DNA from: Gammaproteobacteria bacterium
GTDB taxonomy: Bacteria; Pseudomonadota; Gammaproteobacteria; S012-40
Assembly: GCA_029881255.1 (NCBI GenBank)
Contig: JAOUMY010000006.1
Location: forward strand, 168,013 to 232,012
Direction: 5' to 3'
Length of the DNA: 64,000 nucleotides
The notes under the pieces: generated by a model
What the model was told of the DNA's origin: nothing
Databases searched by the model: none
Seen by the model: only the letters and a program-made list of their open reading frames with translations
Shown: positions 63,160 through 64,000 of the stretch, piece by piece
How positions within the stretch are numbered: the stretch's first letter is position 1
How the letters are laid out: each line of letters begins with the position of its first letter
Made by a program: the position numbers and the translations under genes

Positions 63160-63624
63160 CTAGCGACGTTGGTGTTTGCCACCGATTTTTGATTCAAAAG
63201 AGAACAACATACCGGTGCGCGGTACGGTAATCATTTCATAGGGCTGCTCGGCTACTAAACAGTAGATCGGCCCTTCCGGCGTCTTGATCCGACTTTCAAC
63301 TTTCAGATAACTACCTTTGTCTTCCACTTCTTCCGTGGCAACGGCGTATCCACACGACGCGACTTGCCCCAGGAATTGCGCAATGACGACTTCGTTGTCG
63401 AAATCGACTTTAGGTGCCACCACCTCCTCGACGCTATTAGCCGTATGCATTTTCCACAAATGTTCCCAATGCATCGGACTATCAACAACCATAGTCATCT
63501 GGTGATTAATGGCGCTTTGACCACCTGCACTGAGGACATAAAACGGCACTTCATCATCGGCGAAACTGTTAGTTGAAATCAACGACATTAAAAAAAGACC
63601 TGTAATACCCAATGACTTTTTCAT
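63160..63624 (-). CDS. exported PrcB-like protein
   Basis: 154 residues from the ATG at 63624 (MKKSLGITGLFLMSLI), which has a strong Shine-Dalgarno sequence (ggaggag); the longer frame from 63669 is rejected. Signal peptide then a domain with VDFDNEVVIAQFLGQVASCGYAVATEEVEDKGSYLKVESRIKTP and a final EMITVPRT, the layout of the PrcB C-terminal domain, which regulates the dentilisin protease in Treponema. In most bacteria its role is unknown. Converges on the lipoprotein gene. Confidence 0.7.
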   Translation of the reverse strand: MKKSLGITGLFLMSLISTNSFADDEVPFYVLSAGGQSAINHQMTMVVDSPMHWEHLWKMHTANSVEEVVAPKVDFDNEVVIAQFLGQVASCGYAVATEEVEDKGSYLKVESRIKTPEGPIYCLVAEQPYEMITVPRTGMLFSFESKIGGKHQRR

Positions 63625-63972
63625 CTGCACTCCTCCATAAGTTAGTTGGATGAAACCATTCCTGGCCACTACATGATGAACCTATTTAAACAGGCTCTCA
63701 ATCAGAATTTTTTTATTGGATATAAAGACGATATTGTTATGTATTCTACTCAGATGGTTTACGATATGTCCTTTCAGAAAAATCGACAGGTAGAAACGTC
63801 GCGACTTCCACCCGGGTAGAAAATTGAGAAACCTTTTAACTAATTACTTAAACCCGCTTTTGGGAAAAGCTAGATTCTTCATGTAATGTTATCGAACGCT
63901 AACTTTTCACCCGATTGAAATCGTGAGTACAAAGCGCCAGCATTCATACCAAAACTTTTTCCAGGGAACATC
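63625..63972. other. gene-free stretch at the right end
   Basis: 348 A/T-rich bases between two divergently oriented genes. It should hold both promoters; I see no strong box pair, repeat or structured RNA. Confidence 0.5.
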
Positions 63973-64000
63973 ATGACCAGCCCCAAGTTACTCGACACCT
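63973..64000 (+). CDS. start of a gene cut by the window end
   Basis: An ATG preceded by ccaggga opens a frame reading MTSPKLLDT up to the last base. The ribosome-binding context is fair, but nine residues are not enough to identify the product. Confidence 0.4.

Overview
The window looks like a chromosomal segment of a free-living gammaproteobacterium of moderate GC. The fused RlmKL methyltransferase, PyrD, PpiB, CobU and MarC, plus many two-component and cyclic-di-GMP proteins, fit that class; I cannot name the order. I see no rRNA, tRNA, CRISPR array or intact insertion sequence.

Layout. 1-13.2 kb is mostly housekeeping and transport: a small exported protein, a candidate structured RNA (433-561), DAHP synthase, an Na/Pi transporter with gamma-glutamyltransferase, RlmKL, a CPBP protease, a SulP transporter, CobU with a HAD phosphatase, and a ceramidase-like hydrolase. 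13.2-19.0 kb is signalling: an OmpR-type regulator with its kinase, a 660-base gene-free stretch with two intrinsic terminators that probably ends small RNAs, a PAS kinase and a STAS protein. 19.0-27.5 kb holds a spondin-domain protein with a hairpin over its ribosome binding site, MarC, a YugP-type peptidase, a phosphodiesterase, PyrD, a histidine phosphatase, a DUF2147 protein, PpiB and a PAS/GAF diguanylate cyclase.

27.5-46.6 kb is the hydrogenase region. On the minus strand hydB, hydG, hydD and hydA plus a maturation protease make a soluble group 3b-type NAD(P)-linked [NiFe]-hydrogenase. On the plus strand the tightly overlapping hypC-A-D-F-E genes encode its maturation system; hypB is not in the window. 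The hydrogenase operon is split: about 9.4 kb of Rhs/YD-repeat DNA lies between hydG and hydD. This island carries six copies or fragments of one Rhs core. Four lead into different C-terminal tips: an M23 peptidase, an M15-like peptidase, a short tip beside a secreted HExxH protein, and a glycine-rich hydrophobic tip. Three are followed by exported or membrane proteins that look like immunity proteins. The island also holds an AbiEii-type nucleotidyltransferase pair, a transposase remnant and two copies of a 55-base palindromic element. This is the most unusual part of the window.

46.6-64 kb is again signalling and envelope: a three-receiver hybrid kinase, a pectinacetylesterase-family protein, a STAS-like protein, a REC-PilZ regulator, a thioesterase, a MacB-like ABC exporter with a DUF2141 protein, a divergent PadR regulator with a tandem palindromic operator, a chemotaxis receptor with a possible sigma-28 promoter, a PstS-like binding protein coupled to a hybrid kinase, a lipoprotein with eight 36-residue repeats, a PrcB-like protein, and the first codons of a gene cut by the window end.
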